Source of the DNA: Tetmemena sp. SeJ-2015
Lineage: Eukaryota > Ciliophora > Spirotrichea > Sporadotrichida > Oxytrichidae
Assembly: GCA_027382625.1 (NCBI GenBank)
Contig: JAJKFJ010021974.1
Coordinates: forward strand, 62,001 to 126,000
Direction: 5' to 3'
DNA: 64,000 bases
Below are positions 38,401 to 47,989 of the stretch, in pieces; positions within the stretch are counted from its first letter, which is position 1, and every line of letters starts with the position of its first letter. The translations under genes and the position numbers were made by a program. Under the pieces are notes generated by a model. The model was not told where the DNA came from, did no database searches, and saw nothing but the letters and a program-made list of their open reading frames with translations.

Positions 38401-38699
38401 ACTCGAGAAGAATAGAGAATCAGCTAGAGAATCTAGAAAGAGAAAGAAGAACTATATTACAACACTTGAGGCCAAAGTTAAGACTCTAGAAAGCGAGCTC
38501 AACAGACTTAGACTAATCATTTAAAATCAAAAAGGAGAAGGAGAAACTATCCTACTACTCTCACTTGGATTCTATGGATTAACTTCTCAGAGGCAGATAG
38601 TTGCTTTATGAAAGACTTGAGAAATTAATAATATAGGCTGATGGAGTGGAGATTGAGAATATCATTAACGCTTTGCAGATCAGAACTGGATCTTTTGGA
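35438..38699 (+). CDS. bZIP transcription factor, 5' half with the DNA-binding domain
   Basis: ATG at 35438 gives MDHNKKAIFQIDSDLLQEFF. The N-terminal region is long, glycine/asparagine/glutamine-rich and disordered (35440-37620), with an acidic patch MDDDDDDEDSDDDSG (about 37660-37710). The bZIP domain is at about 38350-38520: basic region RRLEKNRESARESRKRKKNY (N-x7-R core N-RESARESR) and a heptad zipper beginning ITTLEAKVKTLESELNRLR. A further helix (HLDSMDQLLRGRQLLYERLE; IENIINALQIRTGSFG) runs to pointer GGATCTTTTGGA at 38688-38699, where the protein continues at 35128 on the minus strand. Several IESs interrupt this half; the one before the bZIP domain holds a palindromic CRE-type site. 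It should be a sequence-specific nuclear transcription factor binding as a dimer. Confidence 0.8.
35594..35622 (+). other. IES (29 bp), pointer TATGGT
   Basis: TATGGT at 35588-35593 and 35617-35622. Removal joins HIVTSYG to GFGGNKDYYGNF and eliminates an in-frame TGA. Confidence 0.85.
37840..38345 (+). other. AT-rich eliminated segment between acidic region and bZIP domain
   Basis: About 500 bp without supported coding, between DDKDPSQSK and the start of EKRRTRGGASQDSR. The exact pointers were not solved. It contains the palindrome at 38201-38220. One or more IESs are likely, because the flanking blocks belong to one protein. Confidence 0.6.
38201..38220. promoter_or_regulatory. Perfect 20-bp palindrome with a TGACGTCA (CRE) core
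   Basis: GATCTGTGACGTCACAGATC is its own reverse complement. The central TGACGTCA is the full CRE/ATF site that bZIP dimers bind in other eukaryotes. It sits in the non-coding segment directly before the bZIP-domain block of a bZIP gene. Whether it acts as a binding site, a cruciform or neither is not shown. Confidence 0.5.
38688..38699 (+). repeat. Scrambling pointer, copy 1 (inverted pair with 35117-35128)
   Basis: GGATCTTTTGGA here matches the reverse complement of 35117-35128 exactly over 12 bp; the next base on both sides differs. The two copies are in opposite orientation, so rejoining the coding halves requires inversion of one of them. Confidence 0.8.
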
Positions 38700-38704
38700 T
38701 AGAA

Positions 38705-40060
38705 AAATCCCTTTTAAAATTAGTTATATTCTAGATAAAGATTTATGGGCATTTTTTAAAGTCCTCACAAGTGGCTTTATAGAATTTATCACTCTCTTTG
38801 AATATAGACATCATTTCTTTGAGTCTTTCATATCGCTTAAGCTTCCTAGAGTTTGCTTCCATTTCATCAACTTGAAGTTTAAGGTAGTGATTAGGATCAC
38901 TTTGGGCATTTTAAAGATACTCGTTCGACCCTTTAATGCAAGTGATCTCATTAACTAGATCTTAATAAGTTTAAAATTCGTAATTTTCAAACTGTTCATT
39001 CAGCTCCCCGTATTCCTTGGACTATTTGAGTCTATTCTCTGTCTTAATAAAATCAAGAAAAGGATCTCTATTAGGATCATTTGAACTAGTTTGTTGATTA
39101 GAACTCTGTTAGTTGTTATTACCTTGAGTTCAATGTCCCCTGGCACTATTGTGCGAATAATGAGGCTGTGCATTGCTCGCAAAAAGAGATTAAACATTTG
39201 CACTATCTTATCTTTATACAAAAGCACTCAGTGCCCCTGTTCCACCTAGCTTATCATATTTGTAACTAAGTTGATTGAAGCTTCCATTTGATGTATTGAA
39301 CTCTAAACTCTTCCTCTCCTCTTTATCATCTCTTGACAAATCTCTGTCCCTCTCTCTATCTAAGTCTTCTACACTCGCCGCAGGTTTAGCAAGCATAGTT
39401 ACTAAATCTCTTTCTTCTCTCAGCTCACGAAATGAGGACTAACTAAATGAATTCTAGAAAGATTGTTGAGGATAGAGATGCAGAGGTGAGAAGTTTAGTG
39501 TTTAAAACTACTGCGGTGGTTTTCTTTTATGATCTTAGTTCTCAGTCTTGTGGGATATCTTTTTCTTAAAGTCTAAGTTTAACTATTCTCTAGGATTAAA
39601 ATCGCTTAGAGTGCTGATCCTCTCTGTCTGATTGAGAATTTGGTTGATAGTTCTCCATTATATTTATATGATCAGATGATGTGAGGTTTTCATCATAAAT
39701 TAGAAAAATATCATTCTCTAACATAAGAAATCTCCGAATATTTTTACAATGCTTAATTACAGTTAAATTAATTTTAAAGAGGTGTGGGTCCTGATCAATT
39801 TACTCTTACGATTCTTGAAATTAAGCAACTTGCTCACTATTCTCTTTTTCCCACTCTGCCTTTTGCTTGATAATATTTATGATCTCGATCCCTGAGATAA
39901 TCCTCGAACTTTTAAAGTCTTCTTTCGTATTCATCCAGGATCGAACTTTTTCTCATCAAAGTCTACATTAAATTACATGATCTTGGCTCTTACTAACAAA
40001 GTTTTGGAGAAACTATTTATTAGAGGCCATATTTTCCTTGGCTATCCCTATGCTTTTCAT
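38705..40060 (-). CDS. Coiled-coil protein, unknown
   Basis: ATG at 40058-40060 gives MKSIGIAKENMASNKQFLQN. Later blocks are MNTKEDFKSSRIISGIEIIN, MENYQPNSQSDREDQHSKRF, then a long basic/Gln-rich region (about 39230-39560, with DLDRERDRDLSRDDKEERKS) and a C-terminal helix LQVDEMEANSRKLKRYERLK ending near KATCEDFKKC. The last open frame runs to a TGA at 38680-38682, inside the bZIP block on the other strand, so the real stop must be nearer 38750 or on another MDS. At least four IESs are implied by frame changes. No family recognised. Confidence 0.5.
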
Positions 40061-40094
40061 TTTAATTGTCTTTTGAAGCATATTCTTAGAGATA

Positions 40095-40843
40095 ATTGAT
40101 ATTTATATGACACTTATAAGAACTTGATAGAGAGTACCCCTGGAAGGCAGTATGTCTATATTGATGTGTGCATAGACACAGTTATAAACAAAGTTCTAGT
40201 GGAACTTATTCTCAGACCTCGCACCTCAAACTTGCGAAAACTTCCGCAAACTCTGCAATGGAACTTTCACCAACAAGCAAGGAGAAAAGCTCACATATGT
40301 AGGCACTGAATTCCAACGCATCGTAAAGGCATGTATGTTCAAGGAGGAGATCTCTACAAAAGTGGCATCAGTAAGTACTTAGTTCTTTTTCAAAAATCAA
40401 GAACACTATTCTATTCAAAATTATAAGGAAATATGTCTAAGCTTATGTATAGAGAATAATTATTGAATAGGTGAGTTTGCAGATGAGAGCTTCCATGTAA
40501 AGCATACCGAAATTGGTTTACTAGGTATGTGCAAGCGCAAGGGATATCAACATACCTCTGAGTGCCAATTTTATGTAACTACTAACGCCCCACTCCAAAT
40601 CAGCTAAATAGATAACAAATATGTTGTCTTCGGAAGAGTTATTCAAGGCATGAGAGCATTCAAAGTCATAATACAAATATCAACCACTCTCTCATTAACG
40701 ATATCTAACTTTTCAATGACTTTGAAAACCGTGATTTGTTATCCAAGAAGCTTAGTGGGTCTTTATTTAATTATCATACTCACCCTCGAAAATTGAAGCG
40801 TTATTCTCTAGAAAGATAAAATTCTATATTTCCAAGTATATGA
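40095..40843 (+). CDS. Divergent cyclophilin (peptidyl-prolyl isomerase), with one-base frameshifts
   Basis: The sequence reads RQYVYIDVCID, then LAPQTCENFRKLCNGTFTNK, TYVGTEFQRIVK, GMYVQGGDLYKSGIS, and after an intron EFADESFHVKHTEIGLLGMC, SECQFYVTTNAP, NKYVVFGRVIQGMRAF. These follow the cyclophilin order, including the FQRIVK and GGD segments around the active site (usual FHRI has His; here FQRI has Gln). Reading it needs three single-base shifts, near 40211-40215, 40325-40330 and 40665-40672, none explained by pointers or splice sites. A tail SKKLSGSLFNYHTHPRKLKR extends to TGA 40841-40843. No in-frame ATG precedes the first block. It is either a decaying gene or carries sequence errors; activity is doubtful. 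Confidence 0.6.
40371..40470 (+). other. GT-AG intron in the cyclophilin gene
   Basis: Donor GTAAGT after LYKSGI, acceptor TGAATAG before GTGAGTTTGCAGATGAG. Splicing gives KSGISEFADESFHV, the cyclophilin consensus order. Confidence 0.7.
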
Positions 40844-40879
40844 AGATTGCAAATGTTTGAGTTATAAGTGTCATGAGCT

Positions 40880-41263
40880 TCTTTTTATAAATTAGGTTGC
40901 TAGACTTATCCATGTATCTGAACTCATTCATATAGCTATAATTTATTTTAATAGTAAGTTTACTTTCATTTGATTGAGAACCCATTCTTAAAATGCGTCA
41001 GAGTCTCCTATGTATTGATTCTAGTTGAAGAATATGAGAGGAGACTGTTTGTGAGTGAAGAATGCTCCTTTCTTCTCAGTTTAAACTTTCTTAAGATACT
41101 CTTCCCACTGAGTCTCAAAGAACTGTAAAACCTCGACTGTGATTCTTCCTGGGTTGTCTGATTCTAAGTATTTGACAGCAGCTACGCATTTGTGGAAATT
41201 GGGGTCATTAACTTTTCCAGCCACCACAAATTCATAGTCGACGGTTGCACTGTTTCTCTCCAT
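40880..41263 (-). CDS. Protein similar to the N-terminal domain of MDH1B; conserved in ciliates
   Basis: ATG at 41261-41263 gives MERNSATVDYEFVVAGKVND. The text continues DPNFHKCVAAVKYLESDNPG, LQFFETQWEEYLKKVQTEKK and GAFFTHKQSPLIFFNQNQYI, then GDSDAFQEWVLN and, across an IES (pointer AAT, near 40965-41005), EFRYMDKSSNLIYKKKLM. The pattern F-V-x-A-G-K...W..x-L...H..SP-I...G-x-x-x-F-x-E-W resembles the non-catalytic N-terminal domain of animal MDH1B and small stand-alone ciliate homologues. No NAD-binding or malate dehydrogenase catalytic domain is present. The stop was not placed with certainty. Function unknown. Confidence 0.5.
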
Positions 41264-41423
41264 TGTTAATCTGCTTTATTTTATTTTATTATCCTTCAAT
41301 TACATCAAATTTGACTTAAACTATCATAATTTGTTCGTGAAGCTATTGTAAATAATTTGAAAAGTAATGGAATTGCAATCTTCTTCATAGAAAAGCATAG
41401 GAATCGATCTATATAAAATCGAG

Positions 41424-44400
41424 ATGAATGAGAGCAGCAAAAGTTTTTATTTCTTGATTTGGGTGATATCTTTCGATCTTACTGTGACAAATTCAGACCT
41501 CTAGACCAAAAACAAAAAGTTCATGTAATTATTGCTTGAGTCTTAATGCAATATAGTTAAAGAAAGTTAATAACATTACGGGCAAATGGAGACAGCCACT
41601 TTACAAAGCCAATTTCTTTATCACTTAATTCATAATTAAACTCTATTCAATATAAATAGTGATTTAAGAATAACAATAACCAGCCAGCCAATGAGAAAGT
41701 AGGCTCTATTGTAGCCATAGCTAAATCAATAAACTACCTTTCTAAGAAAAAGCAGGAGTATGAGCTCAAGATATAGACTTGCAATAAAAACTTGTCGCTT
41801 TTGTCCAAGGAATATAAATGTTTTTATTACAGAAATGATAAAGAAAAATAAACAAGAACTCAAGGAGAGCAGTTAATATAATTATTCATTTAATTGTGAG
41901 GACTTGTAAAGGTTGAAAATAAGGGAGAGATACCTCCTTAATTAAAGTGTAGATAGCTTTGGAATTGCAGCAAGTTCCTATAATTAATATTCTAATTTAT
42001 CTTTAACAAATGAAATATTTATAGGATATGTAAGCATCTGGCATTTATGAGTTTGACTAAAGGTCAGATATAACAATAAGAAATTGATTTTAATTTTGTA
42101 ATCATACCTAATTTTACCATTCAAGTTTAAATGTAAATTAATGAGAGACCAGTGACTCGCGTTAAGATAGTAGCTGCTGGTGACTACACTGTTTCAAAGT
42201 AGAAATGATAGTTATTTAATTTAAGCTAATAAGTTAGAATTCGAAGTTAATGGCTCTTTCTATCTCTCTTTCTTATTTTTAAATGCTATAATTTGTGATA
42301 TTTATTTAAATTAATTTATTAGTCTGGATAATAATTTAATGCACGTGCTTTGTTTCATTTGTAAATAGAATCACGCAGATCTTTGTTCTGGCTGTCTCTC
42401 CTCCAAGTAAGTTCATTTTGCCTCTTCTCCATGATAGAAGTGTTTCTAAAATATTTGTGAATAGTTTGGAGCAAGTTTTCACGGAGAGAAACTATGTGAA
42501 TTAGACTGTGACTAAAGTTAAGGAACACCTTGAGGACAACAGACTTCAACTCAATAAACTCTAGCTTCATTAATAATTGCAACTCAAGAGAGCGTAAATC
42601 AGGAATATAATAATAATGTGTACGTATTATAATCATAAGCTATTGCATGTTAATTATTATAAGAGAGAGCAAATCAATCAGCGAAGGTTGCTTCTTGACA
42701 TCAGTAAGTACAAATAAATAATGGACTAACTAATTTAGAGAAGAATAAATGCGACTCCCTTAAGGAAGCAATCGATTAGGAGAAAAACCTAGTATGTGAG
42801 AAAAAGCAGCGATTGGATGAGATCAACTAAAAAACTGTCGAAATCTATTGCACTCAAGATCAAGCAAATATGGATATCATCAGGCCGCTACAGGCTTAAA
42901 TTATTTCCCTTAAACAAAAGCACGTGCTTGAATCTTAAAAGTAAGCTTCTTCAGGTCTTAAATTTAAAGGCTATTCGATTTGTATCCTGAATACAAGAAC
43001 TACTCAATTGGTGAGAAAGAGTTTGTCATCTAGCTAGTTATATAAATGATAGTTTTTTTGTTGTTGAATATAGTGAACTTGCTACAATAACTAAATGAGT
43101 ATGTTGTGATAGACAAGTCAAGCAAGTCAGGAATAAGCTAAGGAGGGAGCTAACTCTTACAGAGGACTTGGTAGTTTGATAATAAAGAACTGTATGAAAG
43201 CAACGCATGCGGCGGGAAACTTACTGACTCAATCCACTTTTTCGATGATCACTTTAAAGTTGAGAGCAAGTAAGTGCAATTTGATTTTGATTGATCAACT
43301 CATTGGATTAAAATTCGCATTGTAATATTTGATCAATAACCTTTAGTGATGTAAAATAAGTACCAGACATGCTATCTCTAAATAGAGCTAACGAAAGCAG
43401 TAACTCTAGGCTACCAAATTAAGGTCCATTAGACTCGAAGGATTTAAAAACTCAGTTCACCAGAGAAAGAACCACAACTTATGAAGAGTTCTAAAACTTC
43501 CAAGGAGATCAAAGCTCAGCTGGGATAGCCATGCTCAATCAAATGAAAATCCAAAAAGAATAATAGAGATCAATGGGTTCATTCAAGATGGAACACCACT
43601 CCACACCTACACCCTAGTCATTCCATGAAAAAGAGCAAATAAGAAATAAAATGCAAGAGGGTGCTAGAGTTAAAGAAGAGTATTCAAGCTTCATATCACT
43701 GATAAGTTCAACAACTCCCTCAGAGTCTGGAATATTCAATACCTAGAGCAAATTTTCTTTCTAGCTTTAAGATAGGATCTAAGGCTACATCCATGCATTT
43801 TGCTTATTGCTATAAGGAATTTCTAGAATCCTTCAAATTGCTCTAGATATTTAATATATGTTTTGAGTTTAAATTTCTCTTCCCTACGAAATAATTTTAA
43901 CTGAGGATGGGTTTATAATTAGAGATAGCTGCAATTACTCATTTCCACTGTACCTATTCAAAACTCAAGGAAAGATTGCTAACTCCAAAGACTAAAACTA
44001 ATTTGAGTATGGAATCATCCTTCTTGATAAGAATGTGTAATTTATAATTGTTTTAATAAATAAAGCTAATAATCTATTTGAAAGAGAATAAAAAATTTAT
44101 TAATTGCATGATTTATCACTCTATTAATTTAATTCTTTGATTTTATTTATCTCTTTAAAATACTTTTAAAATGAATTAGAAAGCAGATCCTGATTTTTTG
44201 ATGATTAAATGTGAAGTACCTTCTGTATGTGAATGGGTACGAACTGACTTACTGCTCTAATAACGATAAGATATTGAATATCAATGAAATCTTCAGCCTT
44301 AGAGAAATAGGCCGCTTTAAAATTCTTCCTCATAAACTTCCATAGACCATAAAGCAAGGCAAACCACAACAATTGGCATGCAAGAAATCTCTCCCAAACA

Positions 44401-44835
44401 TAAATTAAACACCCTCACATTACTTTTAAATAGAAATGGTTTATGTAGCTGCCCTGCTCACTCGATCAGTCTAGATTATGATACCCTCTTTAGAGAACTA
44501 CAACGTGGACATATTTTAGACTCTAAAACTTAGAGCCATGAATGAATATCTAAGCTGGCATCCCTAAGACCCAAAGAGATTAAAAAAAGTTCAAAATGTA
44601 TAAAATGAGTTTGAGAGCTATAATGATCAAGGACACTAAAACACAGATAAGAACTTTAAATCAGAAGAAACTCCTACTGGATACTTTGCAGGATTTGGAC
44701 TAGATATTCTCTATAATAAGTTGTATGGGAGGGAGAACTGTCCTATGTAGTAATTACACTCAAAACTCATTAAAAACTGGAAATTAAACATAAGAAGCAA
44801 AACATAGCACCTAAGCACAATTTAACATTTGTTTT
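41424..44835 (+). CDS. Coiled-coil protein, unknown (weakly UVRAG/Atg14-like)
   Basis: An ATG at 41424 opens MNESSKSFYFLIWVISFDLT. A coiled coil follows (INYLSKKKQEYELKIQTCNK; DSLKEAIDQEKNLVCEKKQR; ISLKQKHVLESQKQ), then LYPEYKNYSIGEKEFVI-like text and a block EYVVIDKSSKSGISQGGSQL. A Ser/Gln-rich part (43350-43760) precedes a C-terminal block MVYVAALLTRSVQIMIPSLE ... TGYFAGFGLDILYNKLYGRE. Coiled coil followed by a YP-x-YS type segment and a helical C-terminus recalls UVRAG/Atg14 subunits of the Vps34 complex, but this is a weak resemblance. IESs are many; several frame changes remain unsolved, and the end is uncertain. Confidence 0.35.
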
Positions 44836-45880
44836 ATTTTCAGGCAGTGATTATAACTGTCCTATTAACTCTTTTTTTAAAAAGAGGTATTTTTATCAAT
44901 TTTGGTCTCTATTGTTACAACTATAATTAAATAAAAATATGCTTTCATAAAATTATTAGCTCAACTAGATACTTAATCTTTTTTCTCTAAGATAAGTCAA
45001 ACCTAATGGTACTAAGATAATTTGAAAAATAATTTGCTCTGAGGTTTAAAACTGAGAGTTTTCATCTGAATTAAATCTACACTGTTATAATTTGATCAAC
45101 ATAAATCTTAAAGCAACCTCTTCTTGCATTCGTTAAAAAAGATTAACTAAAATTTTATTTTAAATTTGATGAATACTGTAGTCCTCACCTAATTAGCAGC
45201 ACAGAGAAAGTCTCTAAGGCTAAGAAGCTACTTAAAACTCCGATAAAGTAACATCAAAACTAAGAGATATAGCTAAAATATTTATATATGATATAACTTA
45301 AATAAGTGATGGCCTAACATTTATTAGAGAAATTAATACCATTTTTAACTTGCTTATTGAATATTTTATTTTGGAGAATTGAATATATATGTCTAATAAT
45401 GTAGAGAGATTGGAGAGTAAAGTAGAGCATGATTCTGATTGGTTTGATATAGTAGAGATGGAGAGAGAACTCATGTAAGATATTAGAAATATTGATTTAT
45501 CCTCATTGATCTAGATCTAGGATGATTATAAGTGAGCGGTGATGCGTTTGAATAAACGCACTCACCCTTTAATTTTAAAAAAGAATAAGTATATGATTTA
45601 TAGAACAAATCTTTGCTCATGAAGCAATTTTCTTTATGAGTGTAAATATAAGTGGGAATTGATTGACTAAATAATTTAAAGGGAGTAGAGTGGAGGGTGG
45701 TGCGATTTATAATCCTCGCTTGCAAATACTTCATTTAGAAGAGTATTTAAGTTGCAACTAAGAAATGCATAAGCATCTCTAGTTGCCAATTATTCAGTCA
45801 CCAATTTACACTTATATTAATTACCCCACCTCATGTTCAAATTCTGAGGAGCTCATAATTTAGAGATGAACTTCTTTCAT
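44836..45880. other. AT-rich intergenic stretch with a hairpin
   Basis: No supported gene. Composition is strongly A+T except around 45490-45570, where a GC-richer inverted repeat lies. Confidence 0.55.
45532..45565. repeat. Imperfect inverted repeat (hairpin)
   Basis: TGCGTTT (45543-45549) pairs with AAACGCA (45554-45560) around a GAAT loop, and the stem can extend by GTGAG (45532-45536) with CTCAC (45561-45565) across a six-base bulge CGGTGA. It is the most GC-rich point of the intergenic stretch. Confidence 0.6.
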
Positions 45881-45882
45881 GT

Positions 45883-47022
45883 TCATTTATTGAATGCATC
45901 AAAGAGGTTTTTAAAGTTATTAGCATTTGGCTTTTAGGTGGTAGTTTTTCCTTTGAGCTTAGCTTATTCCGCCTCAATCTTTGCTTTTGCATCTGCCTCA
46001 ACATCTCTAACCTTCTTAGGCTTATCCTTATTGCCCTGATAGTGACTCTTATGCTCGGTGGCAGTCTTGGAGTCTTGAGTCTGAGATTAGTGAGACTCTT
46101 TCCTGGGAGGTTTCTAGCCTTCAGTTTGACCATCCTCTTATTCTCCTCTGTTTCTATTGTAGCCTCTATGCTAATCGTCACCTTTGTCATAGTGTTGCTT
46201 GTAGCCTCCTCTGCCTCTATTTCCGCGTCCTCTCTCTTCTCTCTCTCCTTGGTGATAGTCGTCTCTCTGTCCTCCTCTTCCATAGCCGCCTCTTCCACCT
46301 CTCCTAGGCTGCCTCTCTTCTTCGCCTTCGCGTGGTTAGTATTTATCTTCCTCTTTATTTTGGGCTTGTGGCTTGGATCCATCATGCTCAAATAAGGACA
46401 TAATTAACAATTGGCAATACTCTTCTTGTTGGGCTGGCTGCTCATCTCTATCTTGGTACTTGAAGTTGCTTCTATCGAAATTCCTGTCATTCTTATAGTA
46501 CTTATCACCTCCTTGTCTATGGCCCTAGTCATCTCCTCTATATCCAAAACATTAATGTCATATTAACACTATTGTTCTATATCCTCCTCTGCCACCTCTT
46601 CCGCCTCTGAAACCTCTGTCGCCTCTTCCACCTCTACCTCCTCTGTAACTCTTGTGATGGTCCTCTTCAACGGAGTTTCCTCTTGAGTGCTACCTTCTTG
46701 AGCAGGCTTGTCAGTCTAAGCATTTGCAGCAGTTGATTCAGTGGCTGACTATTCTGTTGTGGGTTTCTTTTTGGGAACATATTTAACATTTTTGTCTGAC
46801 TCTCTGTAGATGATGTCTCCGTTCTCATCTATCTCGTCTTCTTCTTCGTCATACTCTGCTCCATACTCCTCTTTCTCTCTGTAGTTACCTCTATTATTCT
46901 GATATCCTCCTCTTTTATTCTAACAAAAATAATAATCAAACAATAAATATATTTCATATCTAGTTGCAGATGAAAATTAATATTCTATTCAACCAAAAAT
47001 AAAAATCATTTCCAATAGACAT
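45883..47022 (-). CDS. RGG-box protein 1 (RNA-binding type)
   Basis: An acidic part (EKEEYGAEYDEEEDEIDENG, VKYVPKKKPTTEQSATESTA) precedes an RGG block (YRGGRGGRGDRGFRGGRGGR). A middle part KYYKNDRNFDRSNFKYQDRD leads to a second RGG block (PRRGGRGGYGRGGQRDDYHQ), and the C-terminus is lysine/alanine-rich, AKAKIEAEQAKLKGKT, ending NNFKNLFDAFNK at TGA 45883-45885. Arg-Gly boxes bind RNA and are arginine-methylation targets; the layout loosely recalls SERBP1/Stm1-type factors. IESs with pointers GAGGA and GGATATAGA are solved. The first exon is uncertain: an acceptor TTTGTTAG precedes AATAAAAGAGGA near 46921, and ATGTCTATTGGAAATG at 47022 may be the start. The antisense strand is open but is a low-complexity shadow. 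Confidence 0.6.
46546..46584 (-). other. IES (39 bp), pointer GGATATAGA
   Basis: TCTATATCC (plus strand) at 46537-46545 and 46576-46584. Removal joins GGRGGRGGYR to GDDQGHRQGGDKY in frame. This is the longest non-scrambled pointer seen here (9 bp). Confidence 0.85.
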
Positions 47023-47180
47023 CGCAGCTTACGGTACTTGTAATTTACTTTGCAGAAAAATCATCAAAGGTTCCCTAAATATTTTAAACCAGGAACAGAT
47101 AATTATTTATATTCTTTGAATCAAATTAAGAGGTTTTTTTTAAAATATCATAAGCTAAAATTCATTACATTTATTACATT

Positions 47181-47513
47181 ATATTTTACATTCAGCACCG
47201 ATTTTCCAAAAACTTTTGAGTTTGCTTCTGTAAAGCATGGACGAACGAGGACGAAACTCTTGCCATCTGTGTTAAAACTTGGTACTGTAAACGCTCCTTG
47301 TCGGCCGAGTTTGCAAGAAACATTTGATGAAAAAAGGTAATTTTACTTTATTAAATCACAATTATAGGGAAGGCTATCGATAAACATGTAAATCATGGAT
47401 GGATATGAAGCGACTTCTTTAAAGTTTAGTAAAAAGACTAAAAACACTGGCTACTTACTGGACAAGCTGGCTTCCTAGCCAGTAGTCAAAAATCGGGGCT
47501 GAACTTATAATAT
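47181..47513. mobile_element. TIR element copy B (MITE-like)
   Basis: The right end, read in reverse complement, is ATATTATAAGTTCAGCCCCG followed by ATTTTTG; the left end is ATATTTTACATTCAGCACCG followed by ATTTTCC. The interior shares with copy A the block CATCTGTGTTAAAACTTGGT and the block TTGATGAAAAAAGGTAATTT, plus TTAGTAAAAAGACTAAAA near the right end. No coding capacity. At 333 bp it is a compact form; a small hairpin CTGGCTTCCTAGCCAG lies near its right end. It occupies the intergenic stretch between two RGG genes. Confidence 0.65.
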
Positions 47514-47985
47514 AAAATAATTTGTAAATTATTTTATTGTAATTCCTGTCGTTGTAATTATTTTTGGAATTAAGTTTAAAATAGTAAATAAAAATTTGTT
47601 GATAATCATTCAACAAATTTTAAGTAAGTAATATTGAGCTAATTGTCGTATAATACTGCTATAAATCTATTTCTAATAGACTCTTAATGCCCAAAGAATT
47701 GTTAGTTAACTTATTAATTAACTACTTCTGAATACTAAATTGTTGTTACTTGAAATGTGGATTAATAATTTGAGCCTTTCAAAAGAGCTTTTGAAATTTA
47801 AAATTTTCATAAGCTTTTAACTGCTTTATAAATTATTATATGAAATAAATAGTGAAAATTTGTGGTTAAATTTCATTTAATTTTCATAAATTTAGCAAAG
47901 ATTATTTTGTAAACTCTATTATAGGTTCTTAGCCTTGAAATCAGCATTTAATTAATTTTTAAATTCAATTACTAACTTAGCAATA
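47514..47985. other. AT-rich intergenic stretch
   Basis: Nothing recognisable apart from the flanking TIR element. The last frame of the following RGG gene stays open into this stretch by AT-rich codons, which I do not take as coding. Confidence 0.5.
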
Positions 47986-47989
47986 TTAT

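Noticed and set aside
38641..38958. Plus-strand open frame after the bZIP block
   Set aside because: It is antisense to the coiled-coil gene and out of frame with the zipper extension that ends at the 12-bp pointer.
46042..46395. Long open frame on the plus strand rich in Ser and Leu opposite RGG gene 1
   Set aside because: It is the antisense shadow of Arg-Gly codons; the minus strand has the meaningful RGG protein and known junctions.
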